64,000 bases of DNA from contig NZ_QBJD02000002.1 of assembly GCF_003057745.1 (NCBI RefSeq), forward strand, positions 186,001 to 250,000. Direction: 5' to 3'. The DNA is from Enterobacter sp. RIT418. GTDB lineage: Bacteria; Pseudomonadota; Gammaproteobacteria; Enterobacterales; Enterobacteriaceae. The notes beneath the pieces were generated by a model. That model ran no database searches and had not been told where the DNA came from. It saw only the letters and a list, made by a program, of their open reading frames with translations. Within the stretch, counting starts at the first letter, position 1. Every line of letters starts with the position of its first letter. The translations under genes were made by a program, and so were the position numbers. Shown piece after piece: positions 42,737 through 51,972 of the stretch.

Positions 42737-42775
42737 GAGCGATGGTTCCTGAAACGTGCAGTGAATGTGTTTTCT

Positions 42776-42796
42776 CCCTCTCCCTAAGGGAGAGGG
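42776..42796. repeat. Palindromic repeat within gcv operon (CCCTCTCCC family), copy 4
   Basis: CCCTCTCCCT-AAGGGAGAGGG forms a hairpin with arms of about 10 bp in the gcvH-gcvP gap. No T-run follows on the minus strand, so it more likely affects mRNA stability than termination. Confidence 0.7.
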
Positions 42797-42804
42797 ATAA
42801 TGGC

Positions 42805-43194
42805 TTACTCGTTTTCTAACAGTGCTTCGTACGCGGTCGCATCCAGCAGCGCGGCAACCTGCGCCTCGTCGCTGGCTTTGATCTTAAAGATCCAGCCGCC
42901 TTCATACGGCTCGCTGTTCACCAGCTCCGGGGAGTCGCTCAGGGCGTCGTTGACGGCCACAATTTCACCGCTGACCGGCGCGTAGATATCGGAAGCCGCT
43001 TTTACGGACTCCGCAACCGCGCAGTCATCGCCCGCGCTCACGGTGGTGCCCACGTCAGGCAGGTCGACAAACACCATGTCGCCCAGCAGCTCCTGCGCGT
43101 GCTCGGTGATCCCAACGGTGTAAGTGCCGTCCGCCTCTTTGCGCAGCCACTCGTGTTCTTTGCTGTATTTCAGTTCTGCTGGCACATTGCTCAT
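42805..43194 (-). CDS. gcvH: Glycine cleavage system H protein GcvH
   Basis: GcvH carries the lipoyl arm that shuttles the aminomethyl group between GcvP, GcvT and lipoamide dehydrogenase. The 129-residue protein has the biotinyl/lipoyl hammerhead fold; the lipoylated lysine is in [17 protein letters not shown] near residue 65. Length matches E. coli. It lies 23 bp downstream of gcvT. Confidence 0.97.
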   Translation of the reverse strand: MSNVPAELKYSKEHEWLRKEADGTYTVGITEHAQELLGDMVFVDLPDVGTTVSAGDDCAVAESVKAASDIYAPVSGEIVAVNDALSDSPELVNSEPYEGGWIFKIKASDEAQVAALLDATAYEALLENE

Positions 43195-43217
43195 TGAAGT
43201 TCTCCTGATAAAAATGA

Positions 43218-44312
43218 TTAGGCGACCGGCTTACCGGCGCGAACAAAAATCGGTTTGGTTACGTTGACCGGCATTTCACGGTTGCGGATCTGCACCACCG
43301 CCGTTTCGCCAATGCCCGCCGGGACGCGCGCCAGGGCGATACTGTAGCCGAGCGTCGGGGAGAAGGTGCCGCTGGTGATCACGCCTTCGCGGTGATTGCC
43401 GTCGGCATCGGTGAAGCGCACCGGCAGCTCGCCGCGCAGGACGCCTTTTTCCTTCATCACCAGGCCAACCAGCTGTTCGGTCCCTTTTTCACGCTGCATT
43501 TCCAGCGCTTCGCGCCCGATGAAGTCACGGTCGGCCGGTTCCCAGGCAATGGTCCAGCCCATGTTGGCGGCCAGCGGAGAGACGCCTTCGTCCATCTCCT
43601 GGCCGTAGAGGTTCATTCCCGCTTCGAGGCGCAGCGTATCGCGCGCGCCCAGGCCCGCCGGCTTCACGCCCGCTTCGACCAGCGCGCGCCAGAAATCGGC
43701 GGCCTTCTCGTTCGGCATCGCAATTTCATAGCCCGCTTCGCCGGTGTAGCCGGTGGTCGCAATAAACAGGTCGCCCGCCTGCACCCCGAAGAACGGCTTC
43801 ATGCCTTCGGTGGCTTTGCGCTGCTCGTCGCTGAACAGAGAGGCGGCTTTCGCCTGCGCGTTTGGCCCCTGCACGGCGATCAGCGACAGATCGTCACGGA
43901 CCGTGATGTCGATAGCATAAGGTTCGGCGTGTTGGGTGATCCAGGAGAGGTCTTTTTCGCGGGTGGCGGAGTTGACAACGAGGCGGAAGAAATCTTCAGT
44001 GAAGTAATAGACGATAAGGTCATCAATCACGCCGCCGGAGGCATTTAGCATACCGGTATAAAGCGCTTTACCCGGCGTCTTTAGCTTCGCAACGTCGTTT
44101 GCCAGCAGATAACGCAGAAACTCCCGGGTGCGGCTACCGCGCAGATCGACAATCGTCATGTGGGATACGTCGAACATACCGGCATCGGTGCGCACCGCGT
44201 GGTGCTCATCAATCTGCGAGCCGTAGTGCAGCGGCATCATCCAGCCGTGGAAGTCCACCATGCGGGCGCCGCATAACACGTGCTGTTCGTACAAAGGAGT
44301 CTGTTGAGCCAT
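43218..44312 (-). CDS. gcvT: Aminomethyltransferase GcvT
   Basis: GcvT, the T-protein, releases ammonia from the aminomethyl-lipoyl intermediate and forms 5,10-methylene-tetrahydrofolate. The 364-residue protein has the folate-binding domain with [15 protein letters not shown] near residue 45 and [13 protein letters not shown] near 170. The ATG at 44312 gives [20 protein letters not shown] like E. coli; an upstream in-frame start at 44336 is not conserved. It is the first gene of gcvTHP and has an unusually long upstream region with candidate PurR and GcvA sites. Confidence 0.97.
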   Translation of the reverse strand: MAQQTPLYEQHVLCGARMVDFHGWMMPLHYGSQIDEHHAVRTDAGMFDVSHMTIVDLRGSRTREFLRYLLANDVAKLKTPGKALYTGMLNASGGVIDDLIVYYFTEDFFRLVVNSATREKDLSWITQHAEPYAIDITVRDDLSLIAVQGPNAQAKAASLFSDEQRKATEGMKPFFGVQAGDLFIATTGYTGEAGYEIAMPNEKAADFWRALVEAGVKPAGLGARDTLRLEAGMNLYGQEMDEGVSPLAANMGWTIAWEPADRDFIGREALEMQREKGTEQLVGLVMKEKGVLRGELPVRFTDADGNHREGVITSGTFSPTLGYSIALARVPAGIGETAVVQIRNREMPVNVTKPIFVRAGKPVA

Positions 44313-44371
44313 CTTTTCCTCGTTGAAAAATTCCACCGTGAAACCCGGTATCGGCCCCGTATATGGCGCCG

Positions 44372-44387
44372 ACGCAAACGTTCTCTT
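44372..44387. promoter_or_regulatory. Candidate PurR box upstream of gcvT
   Basis: ACGCAAACGTTCTCTT matches the PurR consensus ANGCAANCGNTTNCNT with one mismatch, about 60 bp before the gcvT start codon. PurR repression of gcvTHP is known in E. coli. Confidence 0.65.
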
Positions 44388-44444
44388 TTACCTGAACTTA
44401 CCACCGAAGCCGGCGGTAAACCATAAGCTAAAGAAGGTCATCAC

Positions 44445-44647
44445 ATTAGCTTATGACTAAAAAACGCTAAAAAGCCTACAGAGTTATTCACTGGAAAAAT
44501 GCGATTAAGCCCGCACAAAATTAACATTGATCTAACAGTATTCAGCACAGGGTGATATTTCGTGCGGAAAAATGGGCCAGATTTTCGTCATGAAAAAAAG
44601 GCGAGATTAGATTATCTAATGCGAAAAAACGCGTGAAATTAGATTAT
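44445..44647. promoter_or_regulatory. gcvT upstream control region with CTAAT (GcvA-type) motifs
   Basis: GcvA sites contain the sequence CTAAT. Here CTAAT or its complement occurs at 44445-44449, 44606-44610, 44616-44620 and 44638-44642. The three distal copies include the inverted repeat ATTAGA-TTA-TCTAAT at 44606-44620. The 10-mer ATTAGATTAT is repeated at 44606-44615 and 44638-44647, 32 bp or about three helical turns apart. The 397-bp gap also is AT-rich, as expected for Lrp binding, and holds no gene. Confidence 0.6.
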
Positions 44648-44709
44648 TTCAAATGAGGTTATTTCCCCGGCGCGGAGGCCGGGAAAAGAAAGTGTGACGG
44701 GGGTCAATA

Positions 44710-45912
44710 CTATTGGAGCCAGTCGGGAAGATCGTTAAGGCCCATTGCCTGACGGAGAAGCTGCGGCTTAACGCCGGGAAGGGTGTCGGCAAGCTTAAGG
44801 CCGATATCGCGCAGCAGTTTTTTCGCCGGATTGCCCCCGGCAAACAGCTCGCGGAAGCCCTGCATGCCGGCCAGCATCATCGCCGCGCTGTGCTTGCGGC
44901 TGCGCTCGTAGCGCCGCAGGTATAAATGCTGGCCGATGTCTTTCCCTTCGCGGTGCAGGCGACGCAGCTCTTCAACCAGCTCGGCCGCATCCATAAAGCC
45001 GAGATTCACGCCCTGCCCGGCCAGCGGATGAATGGTATGCGCCGCATCGCCGACCAGCGCCAGGCGGTGCGCCGCAAACTGGCGCGCGTAGCGGCCGGTC
45101 AGCGGGAAGACCAGACGCTCGCTCTCAAGCGTGCACAGGCCAAGGCGGTTATCAAACGCCACGCACACCGCCTGGTTAAAGGCTTCCGGCGTGGCGTCCT
45201 GCATCTGCTGCGCTTTTTCCGGCACCAGCGACCAGACGATCGAGCACAGGTGCGGATCGCTGAGCGGCAGGAAGGCCAGAATGCCGTCGTTGTGGAAAAT
45301 CTGGCGCGCGACGCCGCCGTGCGGCTCTTCGGTGCGGATGGTCGCCACCATCGCGTGATGGCGGTAGTCCCAGAAGGTCAGCGGGATATCGGCCTTGTTA
45401 CGCAGCCAGGAGTTGGCGCCGTCAGCGCCCACCACCAGACGCGCGGTGAGCATATCGCCGCTTTGCAGGGTAATAAACGCCTCGTTTTCGCCCCAGGCCA
45501 CCTGCTGGATCTGCGCGGGTGCCATCAGCGTCACGTCGCTACAGGCCTGCGCTTTTTGCCACAGCGCGTGGTGAATCACCGCGTTTTCGATGATGTGCCC
45601 CAGGTGGCTGTACCCCATGCTTTCGTCATCAAACGCGATGTGGCCGAAGCTGTCTTTATCCCACACTTCCATACCGTGATAGCAGCTGGCGCGCTGGGCC
45701 ACGATATCTGACCAGACGCCAAGCCGCGTCAGCAGCTTTTCGCTGGCCGCGTTAATCGCCGATACGCGAAGCGCCGGCGGCGCATCCGGCGCGACGGGCT
45801 GAGGCAGCTTTTGCTCCAGCACGGCCACGCGCAGGCCGCTGCCCTGTAATCCGCAGGCCAGCGCCAGCCCGACCATTCCGCCGCCTACAATGGCGACATC
45901 AACATTTTGCAC
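44710..45912 (-). CDS. ubiI: 2-octaprenylphenol hydroxylase UbiI (VisC)
   Basis: UbiI hydroxylates C5 of the ring in oxygen-dependent ubiquinone biosynthesis. The 400-residue flavoprotein has the FAD-binding GxGxxG segment VDVAIVGGGMVGLALACGL at residues 4-22, the DG motif VVGADGANSWLR near 161 and the second FAD motif LVGDAAHTIHPLAGQGVNLG near 290. It lies directly after ubiH, another hydroxylase of the same family and pathway, in the ygfB-pepP-ubiH-ubiI operon. Confidence 0.96.
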   Translation of the reverse strand: MQNVDVAIVGGGMVGLALACGLQGSGLRVAVLEQKLPQPVAPDAPPALRVSAINAASEKLLTRLGVWSDIVAQRASCYHGMEVWDKDSFGHIAFDDESMGYSHLGHIIENAVIHHALWQKAQACSDVTLMAPAQIQQVAWGENEAFITLQSGDMLTARLVVGADGANSWLRNKADIPLTFWDYRHHAMVATIRTEEPHGGVARQIFHNDGILAFLPLSDPHLCSIVWSLVPEKAQQMQDATPEAFNQAVCVAFDNRLGLCTLESERLVFPLTGRYARQFAAHRLALVGDAAHTIHPLAGQGVNLGFMDAAELVEELRRLHREGKDIGQHLYLRRYERSRKHSAAMMLAGMQGFRELFAGGNPAKKLLRDIGLKLADTLPGVKPQLLRQAMGLNDLPDWLQ

Positions 45913-45924
45913 GGTGATAACTCC

Positions 45925-47103
45925 TTAACGCGCGACCCAACCAAGGGTCCGCTGCGCCAGCACGTCACGTGCCGGAATGAATAATTCCATCGCCACCAGC
46001 CCGAGGTTGCGGCCTGCCACCAGCGGCGCCCAGCGGTTGGCAAACAGATGGACTAAACCATCGGTCACGCCGATCGTCGCCTCTTTGTCGGCCTGACGGC
46101 GCTTCTGATAATGACTCAGGACCGCATACTCGCCGCAGTCTTTTTGCTCGCGCCACGCCTGCGCCAGCGTTTCCGCAAGGCTCATGACGTCGCGCAGGCC
46201 AAGGTTGAAGCCCTGCCCGGCAATCGGATGCAGGGTCTGCGCCGCATTGCCGACCAGCGCCACGCGATGGGAGATAGACTGCGATGCGGTAGTCAGCGAC
46301 AGCGGATAGACCGCGCGTTTGCCCGCATGGGTGATACGTCCGAGCCGCCAGCCGAAGGCCCGCTGCAGCTCGGCACAAAAACGTTCGTCGGACCAGGACT
46401 GCACCTCGTCGGCCTTATCCAGCGGATGGCACCAGACCAGCGAGCAGCGCCCGTCCGACATCGGCAGCATCGCCAGCGGGCCGTGCTGCGTGAAGCGCTC
46501 GAAGGCCCTGCCGCCATGGGCCTGGGACGTCGAAACGTTGGCAATGACGGCAACCTGCCCGTACGGCTGCTGCTGCCACGCTATGCCGCACCGCGTGCCG
46601 ATGGCAGAACGCGAACCGTCCGCGGCAACCAAAAGCTGGCCCTCAAGAACGGTGCCATTTTCCAGCGTCACGCTGACCGCGCCTTCGCTGCGGCTAAAGC
46701 CGGCAACGCGCGTCGGGCAGTGCAGCGTAACGCCCGGGGCATCCTGCAGCAGTCGGAACAGGCGCAGACCGACGTCGTGCAGCTCAACAACCTGCCCCAG
46801 CGCGTCAATGCGGTAGTCATGGGCATTCAGCGTGACAAACCCCGCGTGCCCGCGGTCGCTGACGTGGACGGTATTAATCGCCGTTGCGCGATCCGCAATC
46901 GCCTGCCAGATGCCAATGCGCGCGAGGTGCTGGCAGGTTCCCTGCGCCAGGGCGATGGCGCGGGCGTCAAAGCCTGGGTGATCGGCGGCCTGAGGCGCAA
47001 CGGCCTCCACCAGATGCACCGGAAGCTGGCCGTTCGTCAGCTGCGATATTGCCAGCGCCAGCGTGGCGCCGGTCATGCCGCCGCCAACAATGATCACGCT
47101 CAT
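45925..47103 (-). CDS. ubiH: 2-octaprenyl-6-methoxyphenol hydroxylase UbiH
   Basis: UbiH hydroxylates C1 of the ring in ubiquinone synthesis. The 392-residue flavin monooxygenase has the N-terminal VIIVGGGMTGATLALAIS, the DG motif LVAADGSRSAIG near 155 and LVGNAAQTLHPIAGQGFNLG near 280, where Asn-Ala replaces the more usual Asp-Ala, as in E. coli UbiH. Its start codon overlaps the pepP stop by 4 bp (ATGA), showing translational coupling. Confidence 0.96.
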   Translation of the reverse strand: MSVIIVGGGMTGATLALAISQLTNGQLPVHLVEAVAPQAADHPGFDARAIALAQGTCQHLARIGIWQAIADRATAINTVHVSDRGHAGFVTLNAHDYRIDALGQVVELHDVGLRLFRLLQDAPGVTLHCPTRVAGFSRSEGAVSVTLENGTVLEGQLLVAADGSRSAIGTRCGIAWQQQPYGQVAVIANVSTSQAHGGRAFERFTQHGPLAMLPMSDGRCSLVWCHPLDKADEVQSWSDERFCAELQRAFGWRLGRITHAGKRAVYPLSLTTASQSISHRVALVGNAAQTLHPIAGQGFNLGLRDVMSLAETLAQAWREQKDCGEYAVLSHYQKRRQADKEATIGVTDGLVHLFANRWAPLVAGRNLGLVAMELFIPARDVLAQRTLGWVAR

Positions 47104-48419
47104 ACGCGCGCCGCCGCCATCAGCGCCTCGATATCGTCCGCTTTCTTGACGACGCTCGCGGTCAGGTTTTCGTTACCCGATTCGGTGATCACAATGTCGT
47201 CTTCAATGCGAATGCCAATGCCGCGGTACTCCGGCGGGACGTCTGCATCCGGCGCAATGTACAGCCCCGGCTCGACGGTCAACACCATGCCCGGCTCCAG
47301 CACGCGCGAACGTTCGGGGCCATAGGCGCCCACGTCGTGCACGTCCAGCCCAAGCCAGTGGCTCAGGCCATGCATAAAGTACGGGCGGTGGGCATTCTCG
47401 GTAATCAGCGTATCCACGTCGCCCTTCAGGATGCCGAGCTTCACCAGGCCGGTAATCATGATGCGCACGACTTCACCGGTCACTTCCTGAATGGACGTAC
47501 CCGGACGGTAAAGCGTCAGCGCCGTTTCCAGCGATTCGAGCACGATGTCATACACCGCGCGCTGTGCCGGGGTGAATTTGCCGTTCACCGGGAAGGTACG
47601 GGTAATGTCACCCGCGTAGCCCTGGAATTCGCAACCGGCGTCGATCAAGACCAGGTCGCCATCGCGCAGCGCGCTTTCGTTCTCGGTGTAATGCAGAATG
47701 CAGCCGTTTTCACCGCCGCCAACGATGGTGTTGTAGGAAGGGAAACGCGCGCCGTGGCGGTTAAACTCATGATGAATTTCGCCTTCGAGCTGATACTCGA
47801 ACATGCCCGGGCGGCACTTTTCCATCGCGCGGGTATGCGCCAGGGCGCTGATTTCACCCGCCCGGCGTAGCACGTTGAGCTCTTCTTCGGATTTGAACAG
47901 GCGCATCTCATGCACCATCGGACGCCAGTCCGTCAGCGTGGCCGGGGCGGATAGATTCTGCCGCGAGCCTTTACGCAGCTTGTCGAGCGCGTTGAAGACG
48001 ATCTCATCGGCGTAGGCGTACTCGCCCTGAGCGTGGTAAAGCACGTCCAGACCGTTAAGCAGCTGATAGAGCTGCTGATTGATTTCGCTGAACGCCAGCG
48101 CGCGGTCCACGCCAAGCTTCGCTGGCGCCGCCTCTTGCCCGAGGCGGCGGCCAAACCAGATTTCAGCCGTCAGGTCGCGCACGCGGTTGAAGATAACGCT
48201 GTGGTTGTGGGTGTCGTTGCTCTTAATCAGGACCAGTACCGCTTCCGGCTCGTTGAAGCCGGTGAAATACCAGAAATCGCTGCTCTGGCGATAGGGGTAT
48301 TCGCTGTCGGCGCTGCGCGTGACTTCCGGCGCGGCAAAAATCAGCGCGGCGCTGCCCGGCTGCATTTGCGCCAGCAGCGCCTGACGACGGCGCGAATACT
48401 CGTGATTTGAGATAACCAT
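47100..48419 (-). CDS. pepP: Xaa-Pro aminopeptidase PepP
   Basis: PepP removes N-terminal residues preceding proline. The 439-residue metallopeptidase has a pita-bread catalytic domain with the dimanganese ligands in VLIDAGCEFQGYAGDITRTF near 255-275, HGLSHWLGLDVHD near 350, TVEPGLYI near 380 and IRIEDDIV near 405. The ATG at 48419 gives the family length; the frame is open to 48596 but that part overlaps ygfB. It is followed by ubiH with a 4-bp overlap. Confidence 0.96.
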   Translation of the reverse strand: MVISNHEYSRRRQALLAQMQPGSAALIFAAPEVTRSADSEYPYRQSSDFWYFTGFNEPEAVLVLIKSNDTHNHSVIFNRVRDLTAEIWFGRRLGQEAAPAKLGVDRALAFSEINQQLYQLLNGLDVLYHAQGEYAYADEIVFNALDKLRKGSRQNLSAPATLTDWRPMVHEMRLFKSEEELNVLRRAGEISALAHTRAMEKCRPGMFEYQLEGEIHHEFNRHGARFPSYNTIVGGGENGCILHYTENESALRDGDLVLIDAGCEFQGYAGDITRTFPVNGKFTPAQRAVYDIVLESLETALTLYRPGTSIQEVTGEVVRIMITGLVKLGILKGDVDTLITENAHRPYFMHGLSHWLGLDVHDVGAYGPERSRVLEPGMVLTVEPGLYIAPDADVPPEYRGIGIRIEDDIVITESGNENLTASVVKKADDIEALMAAARV

Positions 48420-48444
48420 GACACCCTCCTGTGCGTTCTTGTTC

Positions 48445-49023
48445 TTAATGTAAGGTCGGCTTGCGGACTTCAGGCGCGGTTGGCTGCGCGCGCGTAAAGT
48501 TGTCGTGGCACAGCAGAGAGGCCACGCGAACGTACTCGATGATCTCTTCGAGCGACATCTCCAGCTCTTCCTGATCTTCGTCTTCGTCGTAGCCAAGCTG
48601 CGCGATGTTGCGCAGGTCGTCGATCGCCTCGCCCGCTTCGCCGGTTACCTTATCAAGCTTAGGCTGAGTAACGCCCAGGCCAAGCAGATAGTGGTTTACC
48701 CAGCCCGCGAGCGCATCGGCGCGATCGAAGACGCTCACGTCGTCTCCATCAGGCAGATAAAGCTGAAAAAGGAAGCCATCGTCTTCCAGTGAATCGCTGA
48801 TTGCCGCGTGCATTTTTCTCAGTGCTTCCGCCAGCTCGTGACCAAACGCCAGCCCCTCGTTGGTGAGGTCGTGGATCAGCGGCTGCCAGGAGCTATCGCC
48901 GTTTCCACCGCACAGCATGCCACTGATCAGACCGTGCATTTCAGCGGGGGTTAAACCGACTCCCTGCTGGTTCAGTAACTGGTTTAAATCCTTGTAACCA
49001 GGCATTTCGTTCTGTATAGACAT
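48445..49023 (-). CDS. ygfB: YgfB family (UPF0149) protein
   Basis: The 192-residue acidic protein matches E. coli YgfB, mostly helical, with the conserved [20 protein letters not shown] near residues 26-45 and [20 protein letters not shown] near 86. A Glu/Asp-rich stretch ([12 protein letters not shown]) lies near 150. A Pseudomonas homologue has been linked to control of the ampDh3 promoter, but the E. coli role is unclear to me. It is the first gene of the operon with pepP, ubiH and ubiI and is divergent from zapA. Confidence 0.93.
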   Translation of the reverse strand: MSIQNEMPGYKDLNQLLNQQGVGLTPAEMHGLISGMLCGGNGDSSWQPLIHDLTNEGLAFGHELAEALRKMHAAISDSLEDDGFLFQLYLPDGDDVSVFDRADALAGWVNHYLLGLGVTQPKLDKVTGEAGEAIDDLRNIAQLGYDEDEDQEELEMSLEEIIEYVRVASLLCHDNFTRAQPTAPEVRKPTLH

Positions 49024-49190
49024 GAGCATTCGTCATCAAAGGGGGAAGATTCATGATATGCTACCACTTTGGACCCTGGTGATACCAGAAAAGGGCTTGT
49101 ATCTTCACATCAGGGTAGCTATAGTGTCGCCCCTTCGCAGCCCCCGGGGCAGTAAGCGAAGGCCGCGCAGTCAATCAGCAGGAAGGTGGC

Positions 49191-49520
49191 ATGTCTGCAC
49201 AACCCGTCGATCTCCAGATTTTTGGCCGTTCACTGCGAGTGAATTGTCCGCCTGAACAAAGGGATGCCCTGAATCAGGCTGCGGACGATTTGAATCAGCG
49301 GTTGCAAGATCTAAAAGAACGCACTAGAGTCACAAATACTGAGCAGCTGGTTTTCATCGCCGCGTTGAACATCAGCTATGAACTGACTCAGGAAAAAACG
49401 AAGACCCGCGACTACGCGGCAAGCATGGAGCAGCGCATTAAAATGCTCCAGCAGACCATTGAACAGGCGTTGCTTGATCAAGGTCGCAATCCCGAAAGAC
49501 CGGGACCAAAGTTTGAATAA
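49191..49520 (+). CDS. zapA: Cell division protein ZapA
   Basis: ZapA bundles FtsZ filaments and links the Z-ring to ZapB and the terminus. The 109-residue protein has the N-terminal FtsZ-binding domain ([18 protein letters not shown], residues 6-23) and a C-terminal coiled coil (about 70-100) that mediates tetramerisation. Length equals E. coli ZapA. It is followed after about 40 bp by 6S RNA and fau, as in E. coli. Confidence 0.96.
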   Translation: MSAQPVDLQIFGRSLRVNCPPEQRDALNQAADDLNQRLQDLKERTRVTNTEQLVFIAALNISYELTQEKTKTRDYAASMEQRIKMLQQTIEQALLDQGRNPERPGPKFE

Positions 49521-49561
49521 CACTTCGCAGTTGTCTATGGTAGAGTAACTGTGAAGACAAA

Positions 49562-49745
49562 ATTTCTCTGAGATGTTTGCAAGCGGGCCAGTCCCCTGAG
49601 CCGATATTTCATACCACAAGAATGTGGCGCTCCATGGTTGGTGAGCATGCTCGGTTCGTCCGAGAAGCCTTAAAACTATGACGACACATTCACCTTGAAC
49701 CAAGGGTTCAAGGGTTACAGCCTGCGGCGGCATCTCGGAGATTCC
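49562..49745 (+). ncRNA. ssrS: 6S RNA
   Basis: The 184-nt segment from ATTTCTCTGAGATG to CATCTCGGAGATTCC is nearly identical to E. coli 6S RNA, including GCAAGCGGGCCAGTCCCCTG and the 3' half CCTTGAACCAAGGGTTCAAG. Its two ends pair to close the long hairpin whose central bubble mimics an open promoter. 6S RNA sequesters sigma70 RNA polymerase in stationary phase. It precedes fau, with which it is co-transcribed in E. coli. Confidence 0.97.
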
Positions 49746-49769
49746 CCTCTTTCTTCTCTACCAACGACC

Positions 49770-50366
49770 ATGACTCAACTCCCGGAAGTTTCTCCCTCAC
49801 GCCAGGAAATTCGCCAGCTTATTCGTCAGCGCCGTCGCGCGTTAACCGCGGAACAGCAAACCCAATTTGCCCAACAGGCCGCCGCCCGCATGATGGCGTA
49901 TCCGCCCGTTGTGATGGCCCATACGGTTGCCCTCTTTCTCTCCTTTGACGGCGAACTGGACACCCAGCCGCTTATCGAGCAGCTGTGGCGGGCGGGGAAA
50001 AAAGTCTGTCTTCCCGTATTGCATCCGTTTAGCGCGGGGAATTTGCTGTTTCTGCACTACCACCCGCACAGCGAGCTGGTGGTGAATCGTCTTAAAATCA
50101 CCGAGCCGAAGCTCGACGTGCGCGACGTACTGCCGCTTTGCGAACTGGACGTGCTGATTACGCCGCTGGTGGCGTTTGACGAGCAGGGCCAGCGCCTGGG
50201 AATGGGCGGGGGTTTCTATGACCGAACGCTGCAAAACTGGCAGCAGTATGGGTTACATCCGGTAGGTTACGCGCACGATTGTCAGGGCGTGGAGGCGTTA
50301 CCGGTTGAGGAGTGGGATGTGCCGCTGCCTGCGGTAGTGACGCCATCGACGTTGTGGGAGTGGTGA
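49770..50366 (+). CDS. fau: 5-formyltetrahydrofolate cyclo-ligase (YgfA/Fau)
   Basis: The enzyme converts 5-formyl-THF to 5,10-methenyl-THF with ATP, recovering folate inhibited by formyl-THF from the glycine/serine cycle. The 198-residue product has the C-terminal nucleotide/substrate signature GQRLGMGGGFYDRTLQNW near residues 144-161 and the VALFLSFDGELDTQPLI segment. The ATG at 49770 is 24 bp after the 6S 3' end; the commonly annotated E. coli start lies about 16 residues further in. The 6S-fau arrangement is conserved. Confidence 0.95.
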   Translation: MTQLPEVSPSRQEIRQLIRQRRRALTAEQQTQFAQQAAARMMAYPPVVMAHTVALFLSFDGELDTQPLIEQLWRAGKKVCLPVLHPFSAGNLLFLHYHPHSELVVNRLKITEPKLDVRDVLPLCELDVLITPLVAFDEQGQRLGMGGGFYDRTLQNWQQYGLHPVGYAHDCQGVEALPVEEWDVPLPAVVTPSTLWEW

Positions 50367-50382
50367 AACAGGCGTGCAGCCT

Positions 50383-50422
50383 GATGCCCTCACCCTGCCC
50401 TCTCGCATAGGAAAAGGGAGAA
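50383..50422. repeat. Dispersed repeat (CCCTCTCCC family), degenerate copy 5
   Basis: On the minus strand the segment ends GAGAGGGCAGGGTGAGGGCA, the conserved right half of the family. The left half is degraded (TCTCCCTTTTCCTATGC), so the palindrome is imperfect. It lies between convergent fau and serA. Confidence 0.65.
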
Positions 50423-50428
50423 ACATAC

Positions 50429-50455
50429 AAAACGGTAACTATTGTTACCGTTTTG
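50429..50455. terminator. Bidirectional terminator between fau and serA
   Basis: AAAACGGTAAC and GTTACCGTTTT are perfect 11-bp arms around TATT, with A and T flanks usable from both strands. The arms repeat those of the ygfZ terminator. Confidence 0.85.
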
Positions 50456-50471
50456 CATTTACCTCGCACTA

Positions 50472-51704
50472 TCAGTAAAGCAGACGCGCGCGGATCGTTC
50501 CCGGAATCGCCTTCATGCTCTGCAGCGCCTTCTCGGCGACATCCTCATCCGCTTCGATATCGATCACCACGTAGCCCATCTGGGCGTTGGTTTGCAGATA
50601 CTGCGCGGCAATGTTCACGCTCTGCTCGGCAAAGATCTGGTTGATGGCGGTCAGCACGCCCGGGCGGTTTTCGTGGATGTGCAGCAGACGACGCCCGCCG
50701 TGCAGCGGCAGCGAAACCTCCGGGAAGTTCACCGCGGAGAGCGTAGACCCGTTATCCGAGTATTTGCTCAGCTTGCCCGCCACTTCCAGCCCGATGTTCT
50801 CCTGCGCTTCCTGCGTCGAGCCGCCGATGTGCGGCGTCAGGATCACGTTATCAAACTCGCACAGCGGAGAGGTAAACGGATCGCTGTTGGTTGCGGGCTC
50901 CGTCGGGAAGACGTCGATAGCCGCGCCGGCCAGATGCTTGCGCTTCAGCGCGTCGCACAGGGCAGGAATATCGACAACCGTCCCGCGCGCGGCGTTGATT
51001 AGCAGCGATCCCGGCTTCATAAGGGCAAGCTCTTCGGCCCCCATCATGTTTTTGGTGGACACGTTCTCCGGCACGTGCAGGCTCACCACGTCGCTCATGT
51101 TCAGGAGATCGGAAAGATGCTGAACCTGCGTGGCGTTCCCCAGCGGCAGCTTGCTTTCAATATCGTAGAAGAAGACGTGCATTCCCAGCGATTCAGCCAG
51201 AATGCCCAGCTGCGTGCCGATATGGCCGTAGCCGATGATCCCAAGCTTCTTGCCGCGCGCTTCGAATGAACCGGACGCCAGCTTGTTCCACACGCCGCGG
51301 TGCGCTTTGGCGTTGGCTTCAGGAATGCCGCGCAGCAGCAGCAGCAGTTCACCAATCACCAATTCCGCCACGGAACGGGTGTTTGAGAACGGGGCGTTGA
51401 AGACGGGAATACCGCGTTTGGCGGCAGCATTCAGGTCAACCTGGTTGGTGCCGATGCAGAAACAGCCGATAGCCACCAGCTTTTCCGCCGCGGCAATGAC
51501 CTCTTCAGTCAGATGAGTACGGGATCGCAGTCCGATAAAATGGGCATCACGGATGGACGCTTTCAGCTCTTCGGTATCCAGCGCCCCTTTGTGAAATTCG
51601 ATGTTGGTGTAACCTGCCGCGCGAAGGCTATCAATCGCTTTCTGATGCACGCCTTCTACTAGCAGGAATTTAATCTTGTCTTTCTCCAGTGATACCTTTG
51701 CCAT
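50472..51704 (-). CDS. serA: D-3-phosphoglycerate dehydrogenase SerA
   Basis: SerA oxidises 3-phosphoglycerate to 3-phosphohydroxypyruvate, the first step of serine synthesis, and is inhibited by serine. The 410-residue protein has the NAD-binding motif LGIIGYGHIGTQLGILAE near residue 155, the catalytic His in TPHIGGSTQEAQENIG near 290 and a C-terminal ACT regulatory domain from about 335. Length equals E. coli SerA. The 268-bp gap to rpiA should hold its Lrp-responsive promoters. Confidence 0.97.
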   Translation of the reverse strand: MAKVSLEKDKIKFLLVEGVHQKAIDSLRAAGYTNIEFHKGALDTEELKASIRDAHFIGLRSRTHLTEEVIAAAEKLVAIGCFCIGTNQVDLNAAAKRGIPVFNAPFSNTRSVAELVIGELLLLLRGIPEANAKAHRGVWNKLASGSFEARGKKLGIIGYGHIGTQLGILAESLGMHVFFYDIESKLPLGNATQVQHLSDLLNMSDVVSLHVPENVSTKNMMGAEELALMKPGSLLINAARGTVVDIPALCDALKRKHLAGAAIDVFPTEPATNSDPFTSPLCEFDNVILTPHIGGSTQEAQENIGLEVAGKLSKYSDNGSTLSAVNFPEVSLPLHGGRRLLHIHENRPGVLTAINQIFAEQSVNIAAQYLQTNAQMGYVVIDIEADEDVAEKALQSMKAIPGTIRARLLY

Positions 51705-51972
51705 TTACCCGACCCTGTTTTTTTATCTGAACTGATGTTGTGCTGGATTGAAATCCGCTCTAGCCAACATATCAAAAAAAACTATTGCAGCAATATGAAC
51801 GTTTGCGTCGGCACTCTGAAGAAAAGTCATACAGGGCAAAATGACAGAGGAAAATGCTGTGGAAATTTACGAAAGCGGCAGGATCGGCAAAGCAGGCGTA
51901 AAAACGTGACACAAGTCACCGAATTTGGCGGTTCAAAATTTTTTTAGCGGGAGGAGGGCTCCCCCCGTCAGA

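Noticed and set aside
50367..50471. Search for a SibC/IbsC toxin-antisense RNA locus as found between fau and serA in E. coli
   Set aside because: The gap is only 105 bp, filled by a degenerate repeat and a terminator; no Ibs-like hydrophobic peptide or long Sib RNA fits.
51937..51970. GC-rich hairpin with T-run downstream of rpiA as its terminator
   Set aside because: The T-run precedes the hairpin on the plus strand, so on the minus strand it is an A-run; the polarity is wrong for rpiA termination.
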